DNA of 64,000 nt from Collimonas fungivorans (GCF_001584145.1 NZ_CP013232.1:2976001-3040000), one strand, 5' to 3'. Positions 53,683-63,161 are shown, counted from the first letter of the stretch. Numbers and translations: made by a program. The notes: a model not told the origin generated them from the letters alone.

Positions 53683-54417
53683 TTATTGCTTGCTGAACGC
53701 ACTGTGCAACTGCCAGACCAGGCTGGCGAACGGCATGTCCAGCGCTGCGTAGACCTCCTGCGCCTTCGGATCGGTGTTGTCCCCCAGCATTTCCACCGCC
53801 GCCGTCGCATAGTCGGTCACCGGCACGCCGGCTCCGGCCAGCCGCTGCAGACCGACAGTGCGCTTGGCGTCATTGAATGTGCCTGAGGCGTCCAGCACCA
53901 CGCGCGCATCGTAGCCGGCGGCCTTGGCGGACAAGGCCGGGAAGGTTGCACAGACTTCCAGCGACACGCCGGCGATCAGGATTTGCTTGCGCCCGGTTTT
54001 ACGGATCGCCGCTTGCACCTGCGGATCCTGCCAGGCGTTGACCACGTTGCGGCTGATCACCGGCACGCCTGGCAAGGCTGCGCGCAGTTCCGGGATGGTC
54101 GGCCCCCACATGCCATCCGGCATGGTGGCCGTCATGATCACGGGCACGCCCAATGCCTGCGCCGCCTTGGCCAGCGCCACCACGTTGTGCCTGAGCTCGG
54201 CGACAGGCATGTCGCGCACGCCCGTGAACAGGCCGACCTGGTGATCGACCAGCAGCAACACGGTGTCGTTGCGCGATTGCGGCGTCAGATAGGCGTTGCT
54301 GCTCTGGACCTGCGTGCCAGCCGCGGCAACCGGGGCGGCTGCGGCAACATTGGCCGCAAATAGCGAGAAAGCCAAGGCGGCGATGGCGCCAGCCCGGATA
54401 AATTTGCTGTTTTTCAT
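53683..54417 (-). CDS. Exported isochorismatase-family hydrolase
   Basis: 244 residues. Signal peptide KFIRAGAIAALAFSLFAANVAAAAP precedes the fold. LLLVDHQVGLFTGV has the catalytic Asp. IAGVSLEVCATFPALSAKAAGYDARVVLDASG has the nucleophile Cys. RNVVNAWQDPQVQAAIRKTGR is the connecting region. The superfamily is normally cytosolic, so the clear export signal is notable; the protein probably acts in the periplasm. Divergent from a LysR gene and followed by pirin, a pairing common in Burkholderiales. Amide or related hydrolysis is likely; substrate unknown. Confidence 0.9.
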   Translation of the reverse strand: MKNSKFIRAGAIAALAFSLFAANVAAAAPVAAAGTQVQSSNAYLTPQSRNDTVLLLVDHQVGLFTGVRDMPVAELRHNVVALAKAAQALGVPVIMTATMPDGMWGPTIPELRAALPGVPVISRNVVNAWQDPQVQAAIRKTGRKQILIAGVSLEVCATFPALSAKAAGYDARVVLDASGTFNDAKRTVGLQRLAGAGVPVTDYATAAVEMLGDNTDPKAQEVYAALDMPFASLVWQLHSAFSKQ

Positions 54418-54572
54418 GTAATTCTCCTGTGGATGGAAACGGTTTTGGTGAGCGGCGATTTATTTTCTTTGCCCGCAATGAATGGTGCGCTTGCAACGAT
54501 TATTAAAAAAGGTGCAAAATAACAACCCATCGTTTCACTGGCGGAACGATAAACAGCAAAGTGCTCACCTCT

Positions 54573-55493
54573 ATGAATCCTTTAGCAATCGACCTGAACG
54601 ACCTTTATCTGTTTGCCCAGGTAGTGGAGCGGCGCGGCTTTACCGCAGCCGGCGATGCGCTGGGGATCCCGAAATCGCGCATTTCGCGCCGCATCACGCA
54701 ACTCGAAGCGCGCCTCGGTGCGCGCCTGCTGCAACGCACTTCGCGCCGCATGAGCCTGACCGAGGCCGGCCAGGAACTGTACCGCCATTGCGTCACCATG
54801 ATCGCCGAGGCCCATGCCGGCGAAGATGCGGTGCGCAAGCGCCTTGGCGAACCGGTCGGCACGGTGCGCGTCAGCTTGCCGATGGCCATTGCTGACATCG
54901 CCTTGCCGCGCCTGCTGCCGCGCTTCATGCAGCAATTCCCCAAGGTGCGCCTGATGGTCCAGGCCAGCAACCGCCAGATCGACCTGATTGAAGAAAACAT
55001 CGATGTAGTGGTGCGCGGCACCGGCGTCCAACTGGAATCGTCGAGCCTGGTGCAGAGCAGCCTTTGCTCGGTGCACTGGATGCTTGTGGCCAGTCCGCCA
55101 TACCTGGCGCAGCATGGGCCGATTGCCGACCTGGCGGCGCTCGCCGGCGTCGACGTCTTGCACTATGCGCCGTTGAGCGACACCGAAGCCAGCTGGCGCC
55201 TGCTGGGACCGGATGAGGCCAGGCACCAGGCGCCGATCGGCAAAGTCAGGCTGCAAAGCGACAATTTGTCCATATTGAAGCAGGCGGCGCTGGCCGGCAT
55301 GGGCGTCGCCAGCCTGCCACGTTATGCATGCGCCGCAGAACTGGCTGCCGGCAGCTTGCTGCCGGTGCTGCCGGACTGGCGTCCCAGGGCCGGGTATCTG
55401 GTGGTGCTGTTCCCGTCGCGCCGCGGCCTGGCGCCGGCGGTTAGGGCATTTGTCGATTTTCTGAAAAACGAGTTGCCGGCCGTGCTAGCTTAG
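54573..55493 (+). CDS. LysR-type regulator
   Basis: 306 residues. DLNDLYLFAQVVERRGFTAAGDALGIPKSRISRRITQLEARLGARLLQRTSRRMSLTEAG is the DNA-binding domain. The effector domain has GTVRVSLPMAIADIALPRLLPRFMQQFPKVRLMVQAS, and EENIDVVVRGTGVQLESSSLVQ. Start ATG 54573; a GTG at 54561 is possible. It is divergent from the isochorismatase-pirin pair across 155 bases and probably regulates them. Confidence 0.92.
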   Translation: MNPLAIDLNDLYLFAQVVERRGFTAAGDALGIPKSRISRRITQLEARLGARLLQRTSRRMSLTEAGQELYRHCVTMIAEAHAGEDAVRKRLGEPVGTVRVSLPMAIADIALPRLLPRFMQQFPKVRLMVQASNRQIDLIEENIDVVVRGTGVQLESSSLVQSSLCSVHWMLVASPPYLAQHGPIADLAALAGVDVLHYAPLSDTEASWRLLGPDEARHQAPIGKVRLQSDNLSILKQAALAGMGVASLPRYACAAELAAGSLLPVLPDWRPRAGYLVVLFPSRRGLAPAVRAFVDFLKNELPAVLA

Positions 55494-55703
55494 CCAACGA
55501 CAGCCGCCGAAGGCCTGCCAGCACATCAACGCTGCCGGACCGAGAATATCCGTTGCTGTCTCTACCAGCCCCGACTCAAGGTATCCTGCACGCACACACC
55601 CTCCAACACCTGGCTCGGCGGCGTGATACTGAACGGCGTGAAATTACGCCCTTCTTGCTACAGCATGCGGGACGGAAAATACCGGCAAGTCAACTACTAC
55701 TGA

Positions 55704-57194
55704 TCAGGGCTGATCGGACGCCACAGTATTCCACCAGCCGCCGCCCAAGGCTTGCAGCAATGCCGCGGTGTCGGCATAACGCGCTGCTTGCGCGACAGTG
55801 CGGTCCAGCTCGGTTTGCAGCCCCTGGCGTTGCGCATCCAGCAAACTGAGATGGCTGACGCCGCCCGCCTGGTACTGGCGCGAGGTGATCGCCAGGCTGC
55901 CTTGGGCATTCTCCGCGGCTTGCGCCCTCGCCTGCAAAACCTTGGCGTCATTCTCCAATGCGCGCAAGCTGTCCGCCACCTGCTGCAAGGCCTGCAATAC
56001 GGTCTGCTGATAACTCGCCGCCGCGGCGTCGTAGGCGGCAACGGCAGCACGTTTCTTGGCGCGCAATTCGCCGCCATGGAATAACGGCTGCATCAGCTTG
56101 AGGCCGATGTTCCAGACGTTGAGGCTGTCGGCCAGGTCGGCGATCCGGCCCTGCTCCGTTCCGACGCTGCCGGACAAGGTGAGCTGCGGATAAAGATTGG
56201 CGCTGGCCACGCCGACCTGGGCGCTGGCCTGGTGCAGCGTTGCTTCGGCCGCGCGGATATCGGGCCGCTGGCGCGCCAGTGTCGAAGGCAGGCTAAGCGG
56301 CAGCCTGTCGGGCAAGGTCAGGCTGTCCAGCTCCAGCGGTGGCATGTCGGCCTGCGCCGGCGCCCTCCCCAAATAGACTGCAAGCTGATGGCTGGTTTGC
56401 GCTTGCTGCTGCAGCAGCGCCGGCAACGCCGCTTCGCTCTGCGCCACCAGCGTGCGCTGGTTCTTGAGATCACGTTCGGCGATGCCGCCGGCGGCCAGGC
56501 GCTGCTCCATGATGCCGAGCTGCTGACGCTGCAGTTGCAGCATCTGTGCTGTGCTGGCGATTTGCGCATGCAGCGAGGCATGGCGGATGGCCGCAGTCAC
56601 CACATTGCCGGCCAGCGTCAGCCGCGCCGCCTGCAATTCGGCGGCCTGGTTGTCCACCTGCGCCTGCAAGCCTTCCAGCAAACGCGTATTGGCGCCAAAA
56701 ACATCGACCGTGTAGGAAACATCGAGAGAGGCGTTATACAGCGTAAACGGCCCTGCCTGCGGCACATTGGGAATGCCGAGCGCAGCGGTATCGATCTGCT
56801 GGCGCACTCCGCCCAGTTGCAGGTCGACCTGGGGATAGCGGGTAGCGCCGACCTGGCCGCCCAGGTTTTCGCTGGCCTGGCGCAAGGCAGCTTTTGCCTG
56901 CATTATTGACGGGCTGTTGGCCAGTGCCTCGCGCACCAGCGCGTCCAGCTGCGGCGAATGGAACAAGGTCCACCATTGCGCCGGGATGTCCATGCCGGCA
57001 TTGAAATGCTGGGCGCCGCCGCCGGTTCCCGTGCTGGAAACAGTCGCCAACGGTTGCAGACCCGCCGTGTACTGCGGTACGGCAGGCGCTGGCGGCGCCT
57101 GGAAATCCGGACCAGCCGCACAAGCAGCCAGCAATCCGGCCATGCCCAGGCATGACAAGGATCGGCGCAGCGGATAACTCATGATTGTTTTCAT
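55704..57194 (-). CDS. NodT-family outer-membrane efflux lipoprotein
   Basis: 496 residues. MSYPLRRSLSCLGMAGLLAACAAGP is a lipoprotein signal with lipobox AAC. Two TolC-like OEP repeats follow (PAQWWTLFHSPQLDALVREALANSP, and QASAQVGVASANLYPQLTLSGSVG, GLKLMQPLFHGGELRAKKRAAVAAYDAA). GAGGAATG precedes ATG 57194. Last gene of the exporter operon; 11 bases after the ABC permease. It should provide the trimeric outer-membrane duct. Confidence 0.93.
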   Translation of the reverse strand: MKTIMSYPLRRSLSCLGMAGLLAACAAGPDFQAPPAPAVPQYTAGLQPLATVSSTGTGGGAQHFNAGMDIPAQWWTLFHSPQLDALVREALANSPSIMQAKAALRQASENLGGQVGATRYPQVDLQLGGVRQQIDTAALGIPNVPQAGPFTLYNASLDVSYTVDVFGANTRLLEGLQAQVDNQAAELQAARLTLAGNVVTAAIRHASLHAQIASTAQMLQLQRQQLGIMEQRLAAGGIAERDLKNQRTLVAQSEAALPALLQQQAQTSHQLAVYLGRAPAQADMPPLELDSLTLPDRLPLSLPSTLARQRPDIRAAEATLHQASAQVGVASANLYPQLTLSGSVGTEQGRIADLADSLNVWNIGLKLMQPLFHGGELRAKKRAAVAAYDAAAASYQQTVLQALQQVADSLRALENDAKVLQARAQAAENAQGSLAITSRQYQAGGVSHLSLLDAQRQGLQTELDRTVAQAARYADTAALLQALGGGWWNTVASDQP

Positions 57195-57205
57195 CCCGGC
57201 ATTCC

Positions 57206-58348
57206 TCAGTCCAGAGTACGCCGGTAAAAGCGCAGCGCAATACCCATCACGATCAGGGTAAACAACATCAGCGGCCAGACATTGGGCCAGAGGTCAATCC
57301 AGCCGTTGCCCTTGAGCAGGATGCCCCGTATCAAGCGGTTGAAATAAGTCAGCGGCAGCAGGTTGCCGATGAACTGCGCCCATTTCGGCATGCCCTGAAA
57401 CGGAAACATGAAACCTGACAGCAGGATGTTCGGCAAGAAATAGAACATGGTCAGCTGCATCGCCTGCAGCTGGTTTTGCGCAATCGACGACAAGGTGATG
57501 CCGACCGTCAGGCTGGCTGCAATGAACAGCAGCGCCGCCAGGTAGATCGCCAGCACGCTGCCGGCAAACGGCACATGGAACATGAAGCGTGCGCCGAGCA
57601 GGATGATGCTGGCCTGGATCAGGCCGATGGCGATATAGGGCATGATCTTGCCGGTCATGACTTCCACCGGCGATACCGGCGTCGCCAGCAGGTTTTCCAT
57701 GGTGCCGCGCTCTCGCTCGCGGGTCATCGACAAGCCGGTCATCATCACCATCGTCATCGACAGGATCACCCCCATCAATCCCGGCACGACGTTGTACTGG
57801 GTCACGCCTTCCGGGTTATACAGGCGCTGCACCTGCACATCGAAAGCCGGCGCGCCGCCGCTGAACCTGGCCAGCGCGCCCTTCAGGTCCTTGTTGGCCA
57901 CCGATTGCACCAGTTGCGGCAAGGCTGCCAAAGCCATGCCGGTGGCGGTAGGATCGGTGGCGTCGGCCTCGACCAGCAGCGCCGGCCGTTCGCCGCGCAG
58001 CAGGCTGCGGGTGAAATCGGCAGGAATGTTCAGGACGAACAGCACTTTTCCTTGCGCCAGTGCGGTACGGCCGGCGGCCTCGTTCGGCAGTTCGGCGACG
58101 ATGTCGAAATAATCGGACGCTTTCATGGCGGCGATGAAGGTGCGTGTGAATTCACTGTGGTCGGCGCTGATGACGGCAGTCGGCATGTGTTTCGGATCGC
58201 TGTTGATGGCGAAACCGAACAGCAGCATCTGCATGATCGGAATCACCGTGATCATGCGTACCGTGACACGGTCGCGCATCAGCTGCAGGAACTCCTTGAG
58301 CACGATGCTCCACCAGCGCGAGAATGAGAAACCCGAAAACCCGCTCAT
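57206..58348 (-). CDS. ABC-2 type exporter permease (YbhS/YhhJ-like)
   Basis: 380 residues. One N-terminal transmembrane helix (RMITVIPIMQMLLFGFAINSD), a ~130-residue periplasmic domain (TAVISADHSEFTRTFIAAMKASDYFD), then five helices from VVPGLMGVILSMTMVMMTGLSM. RERERGTMENLLATPVSPVEVMTGKI is the ABC-2 signature. Start is the ATG overlapping the ATPase stop as ATGA. Length fits a single half-transporter that would work as a dimer. Confidence 0.93.
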   Translation of the reverse strand: MSGFSGFSFSRWWSIVLKEFLQLMRDRVTVRMITVIPIMQMLLFGFAINSDPKHMPTAVISADHSEFTRTFIAAMKASDYFDIVAELPNEAAGRTALAQGKVLFVLNIPADFTRSLLRGERPALLVEADATDPTATGMALAALPQLVQSVANKDLKGALARFSGGAPAFDVQVQRLYNPEGVTQYNVVPGLMGVILSMTMVMMTGLSMTRERERGTMENLLATPVSPVEVMTGKIMPYIAIGLIQASIILLGARFMFHVPFAGSVLAIYLAALLFIAASLTVGITLSSIAQNQLQAMQLTMFYFLPNILLSGFMFPFQGMPKWAQFIGNLLPLTYFNRLIRGILLKGNGWIDLWPNVWPLMLFTLIVMGIALRFYRRTLD

Positions 58349-59346
58349 GGCTGGTCTCCGAAATTGTCGGCCGAACGGTTCATCATGTAGATGAAGACGT
58401 CTTCCAGGCTGGTGTCTATCTGCTCCATGCGCAAGCCTTGGCCCTCGGTCATCTGGCGCAAGGTTTTCTCCAGTAGCGCGGCGTCCTTGCCGCACACGTG
58501 CAAGGAGGTGCCGAACACCACCAGCTGGTCTACCCCGGGCTGGTTGTGCAGCTGCTGGGACAGGCCGACCAGCTTGTTGTCGTGGATATCGCTGTCGCGC
58601 TTGTTGTAGATGGCCCAGGTAGTCAAACCCTGCCCGGCGACGACTTCGGCGGCGGTGCCTTGCACCAGCAGCTGGCCGTAAGCCAGGTACGCCAGTTTGT
58701 GGCAGCGCTCGGCTTCGTCCATGTAATGGGTGCTGACCAAGACGCTGATGCCCTCGGCCGCCAGCCTGTGCAGCTCTTCCCAGAAATCGCGGCGCGCGGC
58801 CGGATCGACGCCGGCGGTGGGCTCATCCAGCAACAGCAGTTCCGGCTGGTGCAGCATGCTGGCAGCCAGCGCCAGCCTTTGTTTCCAGCCGCCTGACAAG
58901 GAGCCGGCCAATTGCTTGGCGCGGCTGGTCAGCCCAAGTTTTTCCAGGCTCTGGTCGACCACTTCCTTGCGGTTCTTCATTTCATAGATGCGGGCGACGA
59001 AATCCAGGTTCTCGCGAATGCTGAGATCGTCCCAGTAGGAAAACTTCTGCGTCATGTAACCGACCCGGCGCTTGATCTCGCCGCTTTGCTTGATGATGTC
59101 GAAACCCATGCAAGTGCCATGGCCCGAGTCGGGAGTCAGCAAGCCGCACATCATGCGGATCGAGGTGGTCTTGCCGCTGCCGTTCGGTCCCAGGAAACCG
59201 AAGATCTCGCCGCGCCGCACCTGCAGCGAGAGATCCTTCACCACGTGCTTGCTGCCGAAGTGCTTGTTGATGCGGTCGACATCGACCACCAGGTCGCCAT
59301 TGGTTTTATCGGTTTTGTCCGCACTGCTGCCGGTCGCCGCCGTCAT
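58345..59346 (-). CDS. ABC exporter ATPase
   Basis: 333 residues. Walker A GPNGSGKTT, signature LSGGWKQRLALA, Walker B LLLLDEPTAGVDP, H-loop STHY. It contains one nucleotide-binding domain followed by a ~90-residue C-terminal extension (SLHVCGKDAALLEKTLRQMTEGQ, SLEDVFIYMM). It overlaps the membrane-fusion gene and the permease gene by 4 bases each. E. coli YbhF carries two such domains; this one has a single domain and a single permease gene. Confidence 0.95.
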   Translation of the reverse strand: MTAATGSSADKTDKTNGDLVVDVDRINKHFGSKHVVKDLSLQVRRGEIFGFLGPNGSGKTTSIRMMCGLLTPDSGHGTCMGFDIIKQSGEIKRRVGYMTQKFSYWDDLSIRENLDFVARIYEMKNRKEVVDQSLEKLGLTSRAKQLAGSLSGGWKQRLALAASMLHQPELLLLDEPTAGVDPAARRDFWEELHRLAAEGISVLVSTHYMDEAERCHKLAYLAYGQLLVQGTAAEVVAGQGLTTWAIYNKRDSDIHDNKLVGLSQQLHNQPGVDQLVVFGTSLHVCGKDAALLEKTLRQMTEGQGLRMEQIDTSLEDVFIYMMNRSADNFGDQP

Positions 59347-60323
59347 GGCAGCCTCACTTCCAGCGGCTGGCCAGGATGCAGCTTGGGGGCGTCGGCCGGG
59401 GCCGGGCGCGCTTCTATCATGTAGACCAGCTTGGCGCGCGACTGGTTGCTGTAGATGATGGGCGGGTTATATTCGGATTCGGTCGAGATATAGGAAATGT
59501 GCGCCGCAACGTTCGCCTGGCAGCCGTCGCAGCCGAGCGTCACGGCCTGGTTCACCTTGAGCCGCCCCAGCACGGTTTCCGGCACGAAAAAGCGGATCTT
59601 CACATTCTCGGGCGGCAGCATGCGCAGCACCGGATTGCCGGCCGCGACCCATTCGCCTTCGCGGTACATGGTGTCGAACACCAGCCCGCCGCGGGTCGCC
59701 GTGACGTTTTTTTGCGCCAGTTTCCAGTCGGCCTGCTCCAACACTGCTTGCGCCGCTTCGACCTGGGCCTGCTGCGCCCGGACCTGCGCCTCACGGTTCG
59801 GCAAGCGATCTACCGCCAATTGGCTTTGCCATTGCCTGACTTGCGCAGCGGCAGTCTCCGCCGCCGCGCGCGAATCGTCGAGTTGCTGCTTGGCGATGCC
59901 GCCGGCCTGGAACTGGGCCTGGTCGCGGCTGAGCTGGAGCGCAGCCTTGGCAGCTGTCGCTTGAGCCTGGGCCAGTTGCGCGCGCGTTACTTCCTGCTCC
60001 TGCGGCCGCTTGCCGCTTTTGATATCGACCAGCTGCGCCTCGGCTGCATTCAGCTGGCGCCGGGCCTGGCGCTGGGCGGCGATCTCATCGCCCGACTCCA
60101 GCATGAACAGCGGCGCGCCTGACGCCACCTGCTGCCCGCGCAAGACCGACAGGCGATCGAGGCGGCCGGCTTGCGACGAAGCGATATAGACATACTCGCC
60201 TTCCACATATCCCTGCCAGTCGTTGTCGTTGCTCGGCGTGCATGCTGTCAGCGCCAGGCAGCTCGAAGCCGCAAGCACAAGAGTCGAAGACCGCAGGAAA
60301 CGTTTGGCAAGGCTGGGCGACAT
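59343..60323 (-). CDS. HlyD/YbhG-type membrane-fusion lipoprotein
   Basis: 326 residues. The lipoprotein signal ends ASSCLALTAC. WQGYVEGEYVYIASSQAGRLDRLSVLRGQQVASGAPLFMLE is the lipoyl half-motif, followed by a coiled-coil hairpin (QARRQLNAAEAQL ... QVEAAQAVLEQADWKLAQ) and the second lipoyl half. LGCDGCQANVAAHISYIS is a short C-x-x-C segment in the beta-barrel domain. Bridges the inner-membrane ABC transporter to the NodT duct. Follows the TetR gene by 14 bases. Confidence 0.93.
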   Translation of the reverse strand: MSPSLAKRFLRSSTLVLAASSCLALTACTPSNDNDWQGYVEGEYVYIASSQAGRLDRLSVLRGQQVASGAPLFMLESGDEIAAQRQARRQLNAAEAQLVDIKSGKRPQEQEVTRAQLAQAQATAAKAALQLSRDQAQFQAGGIAKQQLDDSRAAAETAAAQVRQWQSQLAVDRLPNREAQVRAQQAQVEAAQAVLEQADWKLAQKNVTATRGGLVFDTMYREGEWVAAGNPVLRMLPPENVKIRFFVPETVLGRLKVNQAVTLGCDGCQANVAAHISYISTESEYNPPIIYSNQSRAKLVYMIEARPAPADAPKLHPGQPLEVRLP

Positions 60324-60337
60324 GGGATTTTCCTCTG

Positions 60338-61027
60338 CTATTCGTCGGTAAGCGGATCGTGGCTCGGAACAGTCGGCAGCGCCAGCCCGTGCAGCAGCAG
60401 CGCCGTGACATGCCGCTTCAGGCCATCCTTGTCGAGCAGCGCTACCTTATTCAAGGGCGGCGGCAAGACCGGCCCGTTCTTCAAGGTGCGCGCCATCGCC
60501 AGCGGCAGCATGGTCAGGCCCAGCACCGAGATAAAGATCAGGGCAGGCTCCAGCCCCGGGTTGATGGTTCCGGCTTGCTGGCTGCGGCCGACGTTCCCGG
60601 CGAACGCGGCCAGCTTGGCCAGCGGCACCCGCTGCACCATGCGCTCCCGCAGCTCGCCGCCGTCGCTCAGGACTTCGCGCACCCACAAGGCCGGTATCCA
60701 CGGCATGATTTCAGTCGTCGCGATCATGCGCTCGACGATGCCCATGATCATCTGTTCCGGCGGCTCGTTGCCGGTGACCGGATCCCAGATGCTGTTGACG
60801 AACAGGCATAGCCGCTCATCGACCACGGCCTCGATCAGCTGGTCGCGGTTCTTGAAGTAGTAATGCACCATGGCTGGAGTTACCCCAGCCTGGCGCGCAA
60901 TCGCCGCCACCGTAGTCGCCGCGACTCCCTGCGATGAAAACAGCAAGGTGGCGGTATCGAGCAGTTTTTCGCGCGAATCCTGGTCCGACGCCAAAGGACG
61001 GCCACGCGCTGGCGATGTTCTGGTCAT
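60338..61027 (-). CDS. TetR/AcrR-family regulator of the exporter
   Basis: 229 residues. DSREKLLDTATLLFSSQGVAATTVAAIARQAGVTPAMVHYYFKNRDQLIEAVV is the HTH domain. The C-terminal ~150 residues form the ligand-binding helical domain. First gene of the exporter operon, arranged like cecR-ybhGFSR of E. coli, and probably an autorepressor of it. A near-perfect palindrome lies directly upstream of the start codon. Confidence 0.93.
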   Translation of the reverse strand: MTRTSPARGRPLASDQDSREKLLDTATLLFSSQGVAATTVAAIARQAGVTPAMVHYYFKNRDQLIEAVVDERLCLFVNSIWDPVTGNEPPEQMIMGIVERMIATTEIMPWIPALWVREVLSDGGELRERMVQRVPLAKLAAFAGNVGRSQQAGTINPGLEPALIFISVLGLTMLPLAMARTLKNGPVLPPPLNKVALLDKDGLKRHVTALLLHGLALPTVPSHDPLTDE

Positions 61028-61035
61028 GCACCAAT

Positions 61036-61057
61036 ATTAATCAATGCATTAATTAAT
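61036..61057. promoter_or_regulatory. Putative TetR operator
   Basis: A 22-bp palindrome centred on AATGCATT with arms ATTAAT/ATTAAT; only one base pair (61042/61051) breaks the symmetry. It lies 9-30 bases before the tetR start codon, the usual place for an autoregulatory site. No experimental support. Confidence 0.7.
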
Positions 61058-61095
61058 TACAAGGGCAGATACCCAGATCGAGATTCAATAAAAAT

Positions 61096-61128
61096 CGGAT
61101 AAATTACATTAATAATGTAATTTATCCG
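61096..61128. repeat. Perfect 15-bp inverted repeat
   Basis: Arms CGGATAAATTACATT and AATGTAATTTATCCG with a 3-base spacer (AAT). On neither side is there a U-run long enough for a textbook terminator. It could act as an operator or as a stabilising hairpin after the SPFH gene, which ends at 61203. Confidence 0.85.
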
Positions 61129-61202
61129 TTTGATTTAATACTATATTTTTAAATTTCTCTGGCGATTACCGCGACCGCTCATGAAATCATGCGCGCGGTG
61201 CC

Positions 61203-63161
61203 TCATTGTGCCTCATTGTGCTTCAGCGACTGCGCCAGCTCGCCAGCCTTCAGCGATCCCATCAGCGACAGCAACGTATTGAACGCATTGGTGTCACCGC
61301 CGCCGCCCATCTGGATCTGCGGCACCAAAGGCACTTTTGACGTTTCAAACGCTTCAGCCAGGCGCAGCATCACGGTCTGCATCAGCTGCTTGTCGGCGCC
61401 CTCTCCTTGCAACGCTTCGGACTTGGCCTTGATCGCCGAGGCTTCCGCCTCACCCACCGATTTGATCGCCGAGGCGCGGCCGGAGCCTTCCATTTCCTGC
61501 TTGAATTTTTCCGCGTGCGCCAGCGCCTCGATCTCCTGGCGCTTCTTTTCCGCAGCTTTCACATTGGCCGAACCCTGGTTTTCCTTGATCGAGATATCCA
61601 CCAGCGATCCGGTCAGCTCCTTCTGCTTGGCGGCGCGCTGTTCTGCCTCGTTGAGCTCGCGCTCCTTGTCGGCGGCAATCTGCTTTTGCGCAAAAGTCTC
61701 TACCTGTTCCCGCGCAATCTGGCGGTCGCGCAGCTGCGCCATGATGTTTTCGATCTTGGTATCGCCGGGTTGCGGTTTGGGCGTGCCGATCAGCACTTCC
61801 TGGAATTCCAGCGAATAAGCCTGGAAGCGCTCCTTCATATCGGCCGAAGCATTGGTCTGCAGCTCGCTGCGCGACTGGATCAGCTCAATGAAGGTCTTGG
61901 TCTGCGAGACATTCTTGAAGTACGAAGACACCATCGGATCCAGCGTTTGCTCCACCAGCTGCGCCACGTTGCCGAAACGCTGCACCACCATCGGCGCCTT
62001 GCGGTAATCGATGTGCACCACAACCGACAACGGCAATTGCGGCTCGAAGGCATCCTTGGTGATCAGGGTGATTTCGCGCAGGTTGTTGTCGAAGTTGGAA
62101 CCGCTCTCGCCAGATTTCCACATCAGGACGAAGTTGGTGGTCGGAACCAGTTCGATCTTGCCTGCGTAGGTATTGAAGGCATACTTGCCTGGCATGAGCG
62201 GATCACGCCAGACGCCGCGGCAGCCGCTTTCGACCAGTTCGCCATGGCTATATTCCTTGCCGGACAAATCGGAGCCTTTGCGGCCGGTGTAGGAAACCAC
62301 CACCCCCACATAACCGACCGGAATGATGGTCTTCTTGATCAACTCGACTGTCGCAAACAGGCGGTTGATGTAATAAGTACCCTCCACCAGCACCCGCTCC
62401 TGGCGGCCGCGCAAGCCGCTCGCAGCCAGGAATTTTTCCGGCTCCTGGAACGAGTTGTGGCTGTCGCCTACATCCGGCGCCAGCAATTCGTCTTTCGGCA
62501 GCCCTGGACCGTCCTGCACCGTCACGATGGCCAGCTGGTCCGAATCGTGGGTGCCGGCGACTTCCTTGAGCACTACCGGGGTAAAGCCGTTGCGCTCGTC
62601 CAGCACGCCGCGCATCTGCTCGTAGTAAGCCTTTTCCTTGGCGTCCAGCGACAGCGAATAGGTCGCCTCTTCCGTCATGACGACAAACAGGGCCGGATTG
62701 ATGATGTGCGTGCCTTCACGCAGGATCTTGCGTTGCGGTCCCTTCTGGCCGCCGCCTTCAAGGAAGGAGCGGACGTCGCGGAAATCCTGGACCTTGGCGT
62801 TATCAGCCAGCGTCTGCCCGGCAGGCAGGTCGATGCCGTCGCGCGCAAAAACATAGCCGATCTTGCCCTGCGTGACAGAAACCATGGGATGGATATGTAC
62901 CCGGAACTGGAACGGCGCAAAAAAATGAAAACCGCCGCGCCTCAGCTCAGGCTGAAGGCCGGCCTCGCCATGCAAGGCCAGCAAACCGGCTTTGACCGAT
63001 CCGCTGGAACTCCACAGTTTCTCGACCACGCCGATCCGGTCGTTTGGAATGTATCGGATGATGCCCGATACCGAAAAAAACACCGCAAGCACAATAGCCA
63101 CTGCAACCAGAATGATAAGCGCCATGGGCAACCAGCCCAGGCTTGAGAATAGATTAGACAT
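61203..63161 (-). CDS. SPFH/band-7 (flotillin-like) membrane protein
   Basis: 652 residues. One N-terminal transmembrane helix (LPMALIILVAVAIVLAVFFSV), then the band-7 region (DRIGVVEKLWSSSGSV, GLQPELRRGGFHFFAPFQFRVHIHPMV) with a second SPFH-like stretch (GYVGVVVSYTGRKG, GCRGVWRDPLMPGKYAFN). A ~150-residue charged coiled coil follows (AREQVETFAQKQIAADKERELNEAEQRAAKQ). The C terminus is Gly-rich. Similar to large flotillin-type proteins thought to organise membrane domains. ATG 63161 is chosen because the N-terminal helix begins there; the ribosome site is weak. Confidence 0.92.
   Translation of the reverse strand: MSNLFSSLGWLPMALIILVAVAIVLAVFFSVSGIIRYIPNDRIGVVEKLWSSSGSVKAGLLALHGEAGLQPELRRGGFHFFAPFQFRVHIHPMVSVTQGKIGYVFARDGIDLPAGQTLADNAKVQDFRDVRSFLEGGGQKGPQRKILREGTHIINPALFVVMTEEATYSLSLDAKEKAYYEQMRGVLDERNGFTPVVLKEVAGTHDSDQLAIVTVQDGPGLPKDELLAPDVGDSHNSFQEPEKFLAASGLRGRQERVLVEGTYYINRLFATVELIKKTIIPVGYVGVVVSYTGRKGSDLSGKEYSHGELVESGCRGVWRDPLMPGKYAFNTYAGKIELVPTTNFVLMWKSGESGSNFDNNLREITLITKDAFEPQLPLSVVVHIDYRKAPMVVQRFGNVAQLVEQTLDPMVSSYFKNVSQTKTFIELIQSRSELQTNASADMKERFQAYSLEFQEVLIGTPKPQPGDTKIENIMAQLRDRQIAREQVETFAQKQIAADKERELNEAEQRAAKQKELTGSLVDISIKENQGSANVKAAEKKRQEIEALAHAEKFKQEMEGSGRASAIKSVGEAEASAIKAKSEALQGEGADKQLMQTVMLRLAEAFETSKVPLVPQIQMGGGGDTNAFNTLLSLMGSLKAGELAQSLKHNEAQ

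Noticed and set aside
61197..61218. Short direct repeat of GTGCCTCATT at the 3' end of the SPFH gene
   Set aside because: Only two copies, at the stop codon; it looks like a small slippage duplication without further meaning.
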